From: Paenarthrobacter nitroguajacolicus
GTDB taxonomy: Bacteria; Actinomycetota; Actinomycetes; Actinomycetales; Micrococcaceae
Length of the DNA: 64,000 nucleotides
Reading direction: 5' to 3'
Assembly: GCF_007786235.1 (NCBI RefSeq)
Contig: NZ_VNFK01000021.1
Location: 1 to 64,000 of the forward strand
Shown: in pieces, positions 7,526 to 16,700 of the stretch
Layout: every line of letters begins with the position of its first letter
Position numbering within the stretch: the first letter of the stretch is position 1
The notes under the pieces: generated by a model
What the model was told of the DNA's origin: nothing
Database searches by the model: none
Seen by the model: the letters and a program-made list of their open reading frames with translations, nothing else
Position numbers and translations under genes: made by a program

Positions 7526-8032
7526 CTATTTCCTGGCGCGCGCCTGGACGAGATTGGCGAACGGAAGGCGTCCGTGAGCGGAAATGAACGCGGCGTGATA
7601 GTCGGCTTCGGCTGCACTCAGCCCCTCCGCCGGCAGTTCCTTCCAAGCGATGACCAGGTCCAAGGCGTCCCGCAGCTGCCAAATGAGGCGCGCATCCCAC
7701 ACGACGGTTGGTCGCCCGCGGCCGTAGTCCATGAATTCCTGGATCTGCTTCCGGAGCCCCCGGTTGCCCTGACTGCCCGCGCTGGCTTTGCCGATGTAGA
7801 GCGCTGAGGCGTCTGCAAGCCACTCGGCCGCGAGTGCTTCGCGCTTCAATGATGGGTCCTTCTTCTTGAAGGTCCCGGCGGTGCTCTTGTTCAGAAAGAC
7901 CGGTTCAAATCCGGCCGGGCGAAGGACCACGAATATCCCGGGGCCTTGTGGGATCCGCATGGGATCGAGTTCATCGAACACGCGAAATCCGGTGAATCCG
8001 TCCTCGGTGAGGGCCTTTTTGGTGAAGAGCAT
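7526..8032 (-). CDS. GIY-YIG-like domain protein
   Basis: 168 aa from the ATG at 8032. The order of motifs recalls a GIY-YIG endonuclease fold: GPGIFVVLRP (GIY strand) near residue 28, SALYIGKASAGS (YIG strand) near 78, then RKQIQEF and a conserved-looking VVWDARLIWQL segment and a terminal Glu-containing helix (AAEADYHAAF). The classical Arg/Glu pattern is not certain, so nuclease activity is inferred only. Such stand-alone proteins are usually annotated hypothetical. Monocistronic by context, with a hairpin downstream and a divergent thermonuclease gene. Confidence 0.6.
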   Translation of the reverse strand: MLFTKKALTEDGFTGFRVFDELDPMRIPQGPGIFVVLRPAGFEPVFLNKSTAGTFKKKDPSLKREALAAEWLADASALYIGKASAGSQGNRGLRKQIQEFMDYGRGRPTVVWDARLIWQLRDALDLVIAWKELPAEGLSAAEADYHAAFISAHGRLPFANLVQARARK

Positions 8033-8118
8033 GGTCCATTGTGTCAAGCACCCGTCACACATCCCGCTACCACCCGGCCCGAAGCCTCGCCAAGACCACT
8101 TGTAGCTTAAAGTGTTCA

Positions 8119-8175
8119 CGGCTGCTGAGCAGCCGACTCATCACTCCATTCGCATAAATAGGGGGACTATTTGCG
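8119..8175. promoter_or_regulatory. palindromes in the divergent region before the thermonuclease
   Basis: The 209-bp gap holds a perfect 17-bp palindrome, CGGCTGCTGAGCAGCCG (8119-8135), and a second inverted repeat, AAATAG-GGGGA-CTATTT (8156-8172), flanked by CGC and GCG. Either could be an operator for the divergent pair. Confidence 0.4.
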
Positions 8176-8241
8176 CACCCAGAACCGGCTGTCCCACAGC
8201 CACCCTCCACTTCAGGCCCCAGTTGTGGGAGGCCAGACATC

Positions 8242-9357
8242 ATGCGGAAGCTAATCATTGGAGCTACGGCAGCAGTCGCGATCGTGACTGGCTCCCTGGT
8301 AGCGGCGGCTGCCGCCAATGCCGACAGCGGAACCGTCGTCCGGGTAATCGATGGCGACACCATAGTCGTATCCATCAACAACATCGATCAGACAGTTCGC
8401 CTGCTGAACATCAATACTCCGGAAACTAAGGATCCGAACAAGCCCACCGAATGCCTTGGGCCGGAGGCGACAGATCATCTCGAGGGAGTACTGCCGGTGG
8501 GCAGCAAGGTCAGGTTGGAGTTCGACGTCGAACGCCATGACAAATACGGCAGAACCTTGGCGGGTGTCTTCAATGCCAAGAACCAGCTGGTCAACGCTGA
8601 GATCGCACGCCGGGGACTGGGGGTTCCAATGGTCGTCGGTGAAAACCGAAAGTTCCTGCCTCCTGTCGAAGCCGCCTTTGAGGAAGCGCGTACTGCCAAG
8701 TCCGGGCTCTTCGGAGAGGGCATCGAATGCACCCTCCCTGCGCAACTGGCAGCTGCCAACGAAGCACTGACAGCGGCACAGAGTGCGGCGCCGGCAACCA
8801 CGTCGGCCGGAGCGGGAGCATCGGCTACTGGACTGGCGACGGCCATCGTTACTGCCAAGGCAGCAAAAGACCTTCTGTCCGCAGCCAGAGAAACAGAGAA
8901 CTCCATCCTTTGGGCGGCTTACTCCGCCAGCGAATCAACCGCCAAGTTGACCGGCCTGACCGCAGTAATAAACCGGGCTGAGTCTGCACACAACCAGCTC
9001 AAGGAACAAGAGAAGACACTTGCCGCGGCCGAGAAGAAGGCAGAGGAAGAACGAGTAGCCGCTGTGGCGCGAGCGGAGGCAGAACGAAAGGCTGCTGCGG
9101 AAGCAGAGGCGGCAGCAAAGAAGGCTGCCGATGAGGCCGCCGCGGCGGAACAGGCTCGGGCAGCAGCAGCGGCTGCCGAGGCTGAACGGATACGCAACTT
9201 ACCCGTACCAGCTCCCTATGTTCCGCCAGTCCAGCCGTATGTTCCGCCAGCTCAGAATTACGTACCGCCGGCGCCACCGGCCCAATCGAATCCCTACCCG
9301 GGGTACACGGGCCCCCGCTGTTACGCTCCCGGCGGCAAGTCCTGGCGTCCCTGCTGA
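8242..9357 (+). CDS. secreted thermonuclease (SNase) family protein
   Basis: 371 aa. Residues 1-28 form a signal peptide (AVAIVTGSLVAAAAANA). Residues about 30-155 form a staphylococcal nuclease-like OB-fold with VRVIDGDTIVV, VRLLNINTPE, DKYGRTLAGVF and EEARTAKSGLFGEG, retaining the acidic and Arg positions of the active site. Residues 165-320 are Ala/Glu/Lys-rich with strong coiled-coil character, followed by YVPP-type repeats and a C-terminal GPRCYAPGGKSWRPC cysteine pair, suggesting cell-wall or surface association. GGGAGG precedes the ATG. Probably degrades extracellular DNA or RNA; monocistronic with a clear terminator. Confidence 0.87.
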   Translation: MRKLIIGATAAVAIVTGSLVAAAAANADSGTVVRVIDGDTIVVSINNIDQTVRLLNINTPETKDPNKPTECLGPEATDHLEGVLPVGSKVRLEFDVERHDKYGRTLAGVFNAKNQLVNAEIARRGLGVPMVVGENRKFLPPVEAAFEEARTAKSGLFGEGIECTLPAQLAAANEALTAAQSAAPATTSAGAGASATGLATAIVTAKAAKDLLSAARETENSILWAAYSASESTAKLTGLTAVINRAESAHNQLKEQEKTLAAAEKKAEEERVAAVARAEAERKAAAEAEAAAKKAADEAAAAEQARAAAAAAEAERIRNLPVPAPYVPPVQPYVPPAQNYVPPAPPAQSNPYPGYTGPRCYAPGGKSWRPC

Positions 9358-9371
9358 CAACCGGCTTGGCT

Positions 9372-9407
9372 GAAGGCCTGGTGTCCCTTAGGGGATGCCA
9401 GGCCTTC
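9372..9407 (+). terminator. terminator after the thermonuclease gene
   Basis: A perfect 10-bp stem, GAAGGCCTGG (9372-9381) with CCAGGCCTTC (9398-9407), 16-nt loop, 14 nt after the stop. It separates the thermonuclease from hsdM. Confidence 0.65.
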
Positions 9408-9453
9408 TCACCGATGGGCGTGGCTCACATGAGAACGCACTAAACTCGCATGA

Positions 9454-10950
9454 GTGATCACAGGTGAAATCAAGTCCCAAGTAGACAAAGTCTGGAATAC
9501 GTTCTGGAGCGGCGGTATCTCGAACCCGCTGGAAGTCATCGAGCAGATCACGTACCTTCTGTTCCTCAAGCGCCTGGACGAGAACCAGACTCGGGCGGAG
9601 AAGCAGGCCAACATCTTGGGCGAGCCGATCGAGAACGCGGTGTTTCCCGAGGGTGTTGACCCCCAGGGCCGCCCCTATTCGGACCTCCGCTGGTCGAACT
9701 TCAAGGACTTTGGTCAGATTGAGATGTTCACGGTCTTCCAGCAGAACATCTTCCCGTTCCTCCGAACTGAGCTGACCAAGCAGTCCAACGGCGAAGACTC
9801 CACTTATAGCCACCACATGAAGGATGCGCAGTTCAAGATCCCGAACGCGGGTGTCTTGAAGCAGGTGGTGGATGTCATCGACTCCATCAACATGGAGGGC
9901 CGCGACACCAAGGGCGATCTCTACGAGTACATGCTGTCTAAGCTGGCATCGGCGGGTACCAACGGACAGTTCCGAACCCCACGGCACATCATCGACCTCA
10001 TGGTCGCGATGACAGCACCCCAGCCACTCGAAGCCATCTGCGATCCGGCCGCTGGCACCTGCGGCTTCCTGGTTCAGGCCGGCGAATACCTCCGTAAGAA
10101 CAACAGCAATCTCCTCACCAATGACGAGACCAGTAAGTTCTTCCATCACGAGCAGTTCCATGGCTTCGACTTCGACTCCACCATGCTCCGCATCGGTTCA
10201 ATGAACATGCTGCTCCATGGGGTCGAGAACCCGGATGTTTCCTACCGCGATTCACTTGCCGACCTGCACTCCGTCGAGGAAGAGAAGTACAACGTCATCC
10301 TCGCCAACCCGCCGTTCGCTGGCAGCTTGGACTACGAGAACGTGTCGAAAGAGTTGCTGAACGTCGTCAAGACGAAGAAGACCGAACTCCTCTTCCTGGC
10401 ACTTTTCATCAAGCTGCTTAAGCCAGGTGGACGCGCTGCGGTTATCGTTCCAGACGGCGTCCTCTTCGGCTCCACCGGCGCACACAAGTCCCTCCGCAAG
10501 ACACTGGTCGAAGGCCACAAGCTCGACGCCGTCGTCAAACTCCCGTCCGGCGTGTTCAAGCCCTACGCCGGTGTCTCCACCGCCATCCTCTTCTTCACGA
10601 AAACCAACTCCGGCGGCACGGATAACGTCTGGTTCTACGACGTAAAGTCGGACGGGTTCAGCCTCGACGACAAACGGACGCCGATCGGCTCTTCCGACCT
10701 TGAGGACGTCCTCTCGCGTTGGAATCAGCGCACGACGGCGGAACTTGAGCGGGCGCGCACGGAACAGTCCTTCTGTGTTCCGCTTTCAGAGATCGTGGCG
10801 AACGACTACGACCTGTCGCTGAACCGGTACAAGGAGATCGAGTACGAAGAGGTCGAGCATGCTGCCCCTGAGGAGATCCTGGCTGCACTGGATCAGCTCG
10901 AGACTGAAATCACCGAGGGCATGAACGAGCTGCGGGAGCTGCTGAAGTGA
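9454..10950 (+). CDS. hsdM: type I restriction-modification, methyltransferase subunit HsdM
   Basis: 498 aa, N6-adenine methyltransferase subunit of a type I system. The N-terminal HsdM helical domain occupies about residues 1-130. The SAM-binding motif I is DPAAGTCGFLVQAGEY near 196-211 and the catalytic motif IV is ANPPFAGS near 285. The GTG start at 9454 lies 7 nt after TAAACT (9441-9446), consistent with a leaderless mRNA; the ATG at 9450 is out of frame and closes at once. The stop overlaps the hsdS start (GTGA), as expected for subunits made in fixed ratio. It heads the locus hsdM-hsdS-hipB-hipA-hsdR. Confidence 0.93.
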   Translation: MITGEIKSQVDKVWNTFWSGGISNPLEVIEQITYLLFLKRLDENQTRAEKQANILGEPIENAVFPEGVDPQGRPYSDLRWSNFKDFGQIEMFTVFQQNIFPFLRTELTKQSNGEDSTYSHHMKDAQFKIPNAGVLKQVVDVIDSINMEGRDTKGDLYEYMLSKLASAGTNGQFRTPRHIIDLMVAMTAPQPLEAICDPAAGTCGFLVQAGEYLRKNNSNLLTNDETSKFFHHEQFHGFDFDSTMLRIGSMNMLLHGVENPDVSYRDSLADLHSVEEEKYNVILANPPFAGSLDYENVSKELLNVVKTKKTELLFLALFIKLLKPGGRAAVIVPDGVLFGSTGAHKSLRKTLVEGHKLDAVVKLPSGVFKPYAGVSTAILFFTKTNSGGTDNVWFYDVKSDGFSLDDKRTPIGSSDLEDVLSRWNQRTTAELERARTEQSFCVPLSEIVANDYDLSLNRYKEIEYEEVEHAAPEEILAALDQLETEITEGMNELRELLK

Positions 10951-12107
10951 AGCTTGTGCCACTCGTCAAGGTCGCTCGTGTCGTCTCTGGCGGGACGCCC
11001 AAGACTGCCGTCGCAGAGTACTGGGACGGGGACATTCCATGGGCAACACCCAAGGACCTAAGCAGCCTCAGGGCTGTAGAAATCCACTCAACTCCCCGGG
11101 GACTGACCCCGGCGGGTTTGAATGCTAGCAGCGCCGAGGTTCTACCCGCTAATTCGGTTTTGTTCAGTTCCCGTGCGCCAATCGGTCTGTTGGCCATCAA
11201 CAGCGTTCCCATGGCAACAAACCAAGGGTTCAAAAGCTTTGTTCCCGACCCTACCCAGCTTGAGGCCCGGTATCTCTACCGCTGGCTCGAATTCAACCGG
11301 AAATGGCTACAAAGTCTTGGTGTTGGTGCGACTTTCAAGGAGGTTTCAAAAGCCACTGTTTCGCGGATTGAACTTCCTCTGCCATCCTTAGCGGAGCAGC
11401 GGCGGATTGCGGCGATTTTGGACAAGGCCGATGAGCTCCGCGGCAAGCGCCGCCAAGCAATCGCCCACCTGAACACCCTCACCCAGTCGATTTTCCACTC
11501 CATGTTCGGCACCACGACTTGGCCTACGAAAAACCTGGGTGACTTAGCAATGTTCCGATATGGATCGTCCAACAAATCCGCTGGCGCCGGAGAAGAATGC
11601 TTGCGAATACCTAATGTGGTGGGAGGGCAAATTGATTGGTCGAACTTGAAACTGGTGCCCGTCACGAATGACGAACTCGACAGGCTTCGTCTGCTGGACA
11701 ACGATCTTCTGTTCGTGCGGAGTAACGGTAATCCGGATTACGTCGGAAGGGCCGCTGTTTTCAGCAGTCGCGATGAAAGCAATGTAATCTACGCGTCTTA
11801 TCTCATCCGAGCCCGGTTCCACGACTTCAACGCTTTGTCACCTCGCTTTGCTCACGCCTATCTCGAGTCGACCAGTGGACGAGACCAGCTTCGTTCTGGA
11901 GCCAAGACCTCGGCTGGACAATACAACATCAACACTCAGGCTCTAGGGGCGCTGAAAATCCCAGTGCCCCCGCTTGAACTGCAGCAGACCTTCGCAAACC
12001 GAGTTGCCGCCGTCGAGCGCTTGAAGGAAACCCACCGCAAGCACCTGGCGGAATTGGACGCGCTCTTCGCTTCGCTCCAAAGCCGCGCGTTCAAGGGTGA
12101 ACTCTAG
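10947..12107 (+). CDS. hsdS: type I restriction-modification, specificity subunit HsdS
   Basis: 386 aa with the two-target-recognition-domain layout. TRD1 occupies about residues 1-145, followed by the conserved helical spacer LPLPSLAEQRRIAAILDKAD through RQAIAHLNTLTQSIF. TRD2 occupies about 195-335, followed by the second conserved region with IPVPPLELQQTFANRV and a long terminal helix. The repeat of the PLPS/PPLE motif before each helix is the family hallmark. It starts at a GTG overlapping the hsdM stop. The specificity cannot be predicted without comparison of the TRDs to characterised enzymes. Confidence 0.92.
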   Translation: MKLVPLVKVARVVSGGTPKTAVAEYWDGDIPWATPKDLSSLRAVEIHSTPRGLTPAGLNASSAEVLPANSVLFSSRAPIGLLAINSVPMATNQGFKSFVPDPTQLEARYLYRWLEFNRKWLQSLGVGATFKEVSKATVSRIELPLPSLAEQRRIAAILDKADELRGKRRQAIAHLNTLTQSIFHSMFGTTTWPTKNLGDLAMFRYGSSNKSAGAGEECLRIPNVVGGQIDWSNLKLVPVTNDELDRLRLLDNDLLFVRSNGNPDYVGRAAVFSSRDESNVIYASYLIRARFHDFNALSPRFAHAYLESTSGRDQLRSGAKTSAGQYNINTQALGALKIPVPPLELQQTFANRVAAVERLKETHRKHLAELDALFASLQSRAFKGEL

Positions 12108-12134
12108 GCAGGAACCCGGCGCTCAGACAGGTCT

Positions 12135-12202
12135 GTCGCCGTACGGCAACAAATGCTAAAGTCGGCGTACGGCGACATTCGTGAAAGTTGCCGTACGGCG
12201 AC
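12135..12202 (+). promoter_or_regulatory. three 26-bp-spaced palindromic operators upstream of hipB
   Basis: Three 16-bp palindromes begin at 12135 (GTCGCCGTACGGCAAC), 12161 (GTCGGCGTACGGCGAC) and 12187 (GTTGCCGTACGGCGAC), exactly 26 bp apart. A degenerate fourth core, GCGTACGG (12216-12223), overlaps the hipB start. A -10-like TAAAGT at 12157-12162 falls between boxes 1 and 2, so bound protein would cover the promoter. By analogy with HipB autoregulation these are the likely HipB/HipBA operators; that assignment is inferred. Confidence 0.85.
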
Positions 12203-12213
12203 AGGAGCAGCTA

Positions 12214-12438
12214 TTGCGTACGGTTCGAGAGGCAGGGCCCTTGGTCCGGGAACTCAGGGAAGAGCGAGCCTGGTCACAGGCAGAGCTGGCCCGACGGGCC
12301 AGCGTCTCACGCACCTTTGTCATCGATCTTGAATCCGGTAAAGCATCGGTGGAAACGTCCAAGTTCATGGATGTCTTTCAAGCCCTTGGTTTCGAGATCG
12401 CCATACGCGACAGCGAGACGGGCGCAGTTCGGTGGTGA
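12214..12438 (+). CDS. hipB: antitoxin / transcriptional regulator HipB
   Basis: 74 aa Xre-type helix-turn-helix protein: LVRELREERAWSQAELARRA then SVSRTFVIDLESGKASVE is a complete HTH with the recognition helix near residues 28-40. The start is TTG at 12214 because AGGAG lies 6 nt upstream and the third operator ends just before it; a GTG at 12181 would lie inside the operator. The short strand after the HTH (GFEIAIRDSETG) matches the HipB dimerisation strand. Expected to bind and neutralise HipA and to repress its own promoter. Its stop overlaps the hipA start (GTGA). Confidence 0.88.
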   Translation: MRTVREAGPLVRELREERAWSQAELARRASVSRTFVIDLESGKASVETSKFMDVFQALGFEIAIRDSETGAVRW

Positions 12439-13754
12439 GTGCGCGCGCTCTTGAAGTGTTCATGGACGGGACACTTTGCGGCCGGGTTGAACAGTCGTCG
12501 TCGGGGAATCTGACGTTCCGCTACTACCCCGAATACCAGGCAGCCCCCAACGCGACACCGCTGTCACTGTCCATGCCCTTGGCCGCCACCCTCCACAAGA
12601 AGCGAAACGTCCTGCCCTTTCTCCAGGGCCTCTTGCCCGACAGTGAAGGGGCCCTCCAGACGATTGCCCGACGGTTCCGGGTGTCCCCGTCCAACCCCTT
12701 CGCCATCCTTGAACATATCGGTGCCGATGTCGCGGGTGCGCTCCAGTTCATGCGGCCGGGAACCGGATCTTCGGATGGCACCCTCGCAAGAACGGCGGTG
12801 AAGCCAGTTTCGGACAGGGATGTGGCCGAGATGCTGGACCACGTCGTGACTGAGTACAAAGACGGCACGCCCTACGACGACTCCGCAGGACGCTTCAGCC
12901 TCGCCGGGGCTCAGCCAAAGATCGCCCTGCACCAACTTCCCAACGGCGACTGGGCGGTACCCGAAGACGCTACCCCCACGACGCACATCCTCAAACCGGC
13001 AGCTGGCACATTCAGTCGCTTGGATATTGTGGAACAGCTGACCATGAGGGCAGCATCTTTTCTGGGGCTCGAGGTGGCCAAGTCCGAACTCCGCCGCATC
13101 GGCGACTGGGACGTCTTTGTGACACGTCGCTATGACCGCCAGGAAGTGGGTGGAACCTGGCGTCGCATCCATCAAGAAGACTTTTGCCAGGCATTGAGCG
13201 TTCCTCCAGCCAAGAAATACCAGCACCGTGACGGCGGGCCGGGCGCGAGCGATATGGCCGCCCTTATCCGGTCGCTTCCTTTTGAAGCGGACCGCCGGGC
13301 AGCAGGAGCAGGGCTGTACCGGGCCTTTGTTTTCAACACAGTGGCCGGTTGCACCGACGCGCACGCCAAAAACTACTCCCTCCTCCTCAATGGCAGTAGA
13401 GCGCAGCTATCGCCACTCTACGACCTCGCCACCTATGCCCCGTATTGGGACGCGGACTCAGGTATCGACTTGGCCATGAGTGTGAAAGCCGAATACAGGC
13501 TTCAGAAGATCAGCAAGCAGATGCTGGTCTCGACAAGCACTCAGTTTGGCGTTGATGCTGAAGCAGCCCGGGAAATGGTCGAACACTATTCTCGCGGCAT
13601 AGTGGAAGCATTCGAAGCTGCCAGGGAAGGGCTGAAATCCCAGCTGGGATCCCTGCCGAAAATCACCGATGACACTATTGCAGGTACGACTGCTGCCACT
13701 CGTCGAGGCCACGGGTCTGAAATAAGGCATAAACGGTCGCAGTCCCATGATTGA
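12435..13754 (+). CDS. hipA: HipA-family serine/threonine kinase toxin
   Basis: 439 aa, almost the length of E. coli HipA. The N-terminal couple_hipA domain is followed by the kinase fold. SLAGAQPKIAL near residue 155 corresponds to the autophosphorylated Ser150 loop of E. coli HipA. GCTDAHAKNYS near 305 carries the catalytic Asp (E. coli Asp309), and LYDLA near 330 carries the Mg-binding Asp (Asp332). All key residues are present, so it should be active. In characterised HipA the target is GltX, causing growth arrest; the target here is unknown. The GTG start overlaps hipB. Its position between hsdS and hsdR is the striking point: a toxin inside an R-M locus. Confidence 0.9.
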   Translation: MSARALEVFMDGTLCGRVEQSSSGNLTFRYYPEYQAAPNATPLSLSMPLAATLHKKRNVLPFLQGLLPDSEGALQTIARRFRVSPSNPFAILEHIGADVAGALQFMRPGTGSSDGTLARTAVKPVSDRDVAEMLDHVVTEYKDGTPYDDSAGRFSLAGAQPKIALHQLPNGDWAVPEDATPTTHILKPAAGTFSRLDIVEQLTMRAASFLGLEVAKSELRRIGDWDVFVTRRYDRQEVGGTWRRIHQEDFCQALSVPPAKKYQHRDGGPGASDMAALIRSLPFEADRRAAGAGLYRAFVFNTVAGCTDAHAKNYSLLLNGSRAQLSPLYDLATYAPYWDADSGIDLAMSVKAEYRLQKISKQMLVSTSTQFGVDAEAAREMVEHYSRGIVEAFEAAREGLKSQLGSLPKITDDTIAGTTAATRRGHGSEIRHKRSQSHD

Positions 13755-13795
13755 CTACCTTCAGGACATCGGAGCAACGGATCGGAGACGGCTGC

Positions 13796-16700
13796 ATGGG
13801 GGCAGTTACCAGCAACTTTGGGTTCATGCTGGGCGAGTGGCCCGAGTTGGCCCAGCAGGCACGCCGGGCCGAACAATTCGCCCGGGTCGATCCACGAGCT
13901 TCCGTGTTCTACGCCCGTTACACCATCGAACGTATTGTTGAGTGGCTTTATCAAGTGGAGCCAGGGTTGGTGACCCCCTACAAAGATGACCTCAACGCGT
14001 TACTGAACGAGCCCACCTTTAAGAATCTTGTGGGCGGTCCTATTGCCAACAAGCTCACGATCATTCGCAAAGCCGGCAACAATGCGGTCCACAATTCCGT
14101 TGGCCCCACCATCCAGGGCGCTGAGCTCGTCCTTCGCGAGCTGCACCACGTTTGCTATTGGCTCGCCAGGAACTACGCCAGAACCGGTAGCCAGCTGCCG
14201 CCGTCGTTGGTCTTCGACGCCAGTATCCTGGCCCCAAAGCCGAAGACGCCGGCACAGCAGCAGTCGCCCGAAGAACTCCAGGCACTCGAGAGCCAACTCA
14301 AAGCCCAAAACGAGGCCCTTGCACAAGCAGCAGCGGATTCGGCAGACCTTAAGGCCCAGCTGGAGATTCTGCAGGCTGAAGTCGCGGAGGCCAAAAAACA
14401 GAACCAGACCGTCCCTGACCACCACGACTATGACGAAGCCCTGACCCGCAGGCACCTCATCGATCTTGAGCTGAACGAGGCAGGCTGGCCGCTCACCAAT
14501 ACAGAAGACCGCGAGTTCAAGGTAGACACCATGCCCACGGCGAGCGGCACGCTCAGCGGAGTGGGTTACGTGGATTACGTGCTGTGGGGCGCTGACGGGC
14601 TGCCCCTCGCAGTGGTCGAGGCGAAAAGGACAACCAAGGATCCCCATGTAGGGAAGCAACAAGCCAAGCTGTACGCCGACTGCCTGGAACGTCGCTATGG
14701 TCGACGACCGATCATCTACTACACCTCCGGTTACGAGACATGGATCTGGGACGACACCATGTACCCGGAGCGCTCGTTGCAGGGCTTCCACACAAGGGAT
14801 CAACTTCAACTGCTGATCAACCGCCGTCAGAGCCGAAAGCCTCTGGCTGAACAGACAATCGACAACTCCATCGTCGAACGCCCCTACCAGCACAACGCCA
14901 TCCGGGCCGTCACGGAGGCCTACGAAAAGGACTTCGAGCGCAAGGCGCTTGTAGTCATGGCGACAGGCACGGGCAAGACGCGCACCGTCGTCGCACTCGC
15001 CAAGCTCCTGCAGGAAGCCAACTGGGCCAAACGCGTTCTGTTCCTCGCGGATCGGGTTGCGTTGGTCAAGCAAGCGGCCAACGCGTTCAAGGCCCACCTT
15101 CCCGGTTCCAGCCCTGTCATTCTGGGCTCGGGCGACGAAGCAGACAGCCGCATCCATGTGGCTACATATCCGACGATGATGAACCTCATCAACCGGACCG
15201 AGGGAAAGCTCGGCCAGCGGACCTTTGGCATTGGCCACTATGACCTCATCATCGTTGATGAAGCCCACAGGTCGGTCTACCAAAAATACAGGGCCATCTT
15301 CCACTACTTTGACTCACTCCTCATCGGGCTGACAGCCACGCCACAGTCAGAGGTGGACCGCAACACCTACAGCCTTTTCGGCATCGAGGACAACGTTCCA
15401 ACGTTTGCCTATGAGCTCAGCGAGGCCATCGAGGCCGGATATCTTGTGCCACCGCGGGTCGTTCCGGTTCCGCTGAAGTTTCCTGACCAAGGCATCTCGT
15501 ACGAGGACCTCCCAGAAGCTGAAAAAGAGCAGTGGGACGAGCTCGAATGGGACGAAGACGGCGAGATCCCGGACTCGGTCGATTCAAGCGTTATCAATAC
15601 CTGGCTGTTTAACGCCGACACAGTGGATAAGGCACTGGAAGTCCTTATGACCCGCGGCCACAAAGTCGCCGGCGGGGATCGCCTGGGCAAGACCATCATC
15701 TTCGCGAAGAACAACAGACACGCGGAGTACATTGCTGAACGCTTTGACAAGAACTACCCGGCTTACAAGGGTCAGTTTGCTCGCGTCATCACCTATCAGG
15801 TGAACTACGCCCAGATTCTCATCGACCAATTCTCGACCACCGAGAGTGATCCCCACATCGCTATTTCGGTAGACATGCTGGACACCGGCGTTGACGTGCC
15901 GGACGTCGTCAACCTCGTCTTCTTCAAGATGGTTCGGTCCAAGACCAAGTTCTGGCAGATGGTGGGCCGCGGTACGCGACTCCGGCCGGAACTGTATGGG
16001 CCGGGCGAGGACAAGAAGGACTTCTTTATCTTCGACCTCTGCCGCAATGCCGAGTTCTTCAATGCGGGAATGCCCAGCAATGAAGGCTCTGTGGGTAAGT
16101 CACTCGCGGAGACTACGTTCGCTGCGCGCGTCCAGCTCCTGCAAACTTTCACTGACCTTCAATGGGACCCGCAAGCGCCCGTAGTTGCCGACCTCCGGCA
16201 AACCCTGAAACACGCAGTTGACCGGCTCCCGCTGGACAACTTCCTCGTTAAACCGGCACGCAAATGGGTGGACAGGTTCGCCGAAGAAGCAGCCTGGAAA
16301 TCGTTGGGAGCCGAGGACTTCCAGGCTTTGCAAACCCAGATTGCCAGGCTCGCTACCATCAGCGCGCCTGCGGACACGGAAGAGGCCAGGCGGTTCGACT
16401 ACCTGATGCTTCAGGCAGAGTTGGCGTCGCTGCAGGGATCGGCGGTTGGGCCGTTCCGGATAAAGATCCAAGCCATCGCCTCGGCCTTGCAGGACCAGCA
16501 GAGCATCCCGGCCATCGCCGCTCAGTTGCCCCTGCTGGAAACCATTCTCCACGACGACGAATGGGAATCCATTTCGTTGGAATGGCTTGAGGACATCCGC
16601 AAGCGGCTCCGCGGATTGGTCTATCTGATCGAGAAGCGGAAGCGCAAAGTGGTCTACACAAACTTCCAGGACGAGCTCGGCGTGCTTGAGGAAGTCGAAC

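Noticed and set aside
12181..12213. GTG start for hipB
   Set aside because: It would place the N-terminus over operator box 3; TTG 12214 has AGGAG at ideal spacing.
14000..15304. 434-codon open frame antisense to hsdR
   Set aside because: It mirrors the codon pattern of hsdR, has no family motifs and no ribosome-binding site; the GC-rich composition creates long antisense frames.
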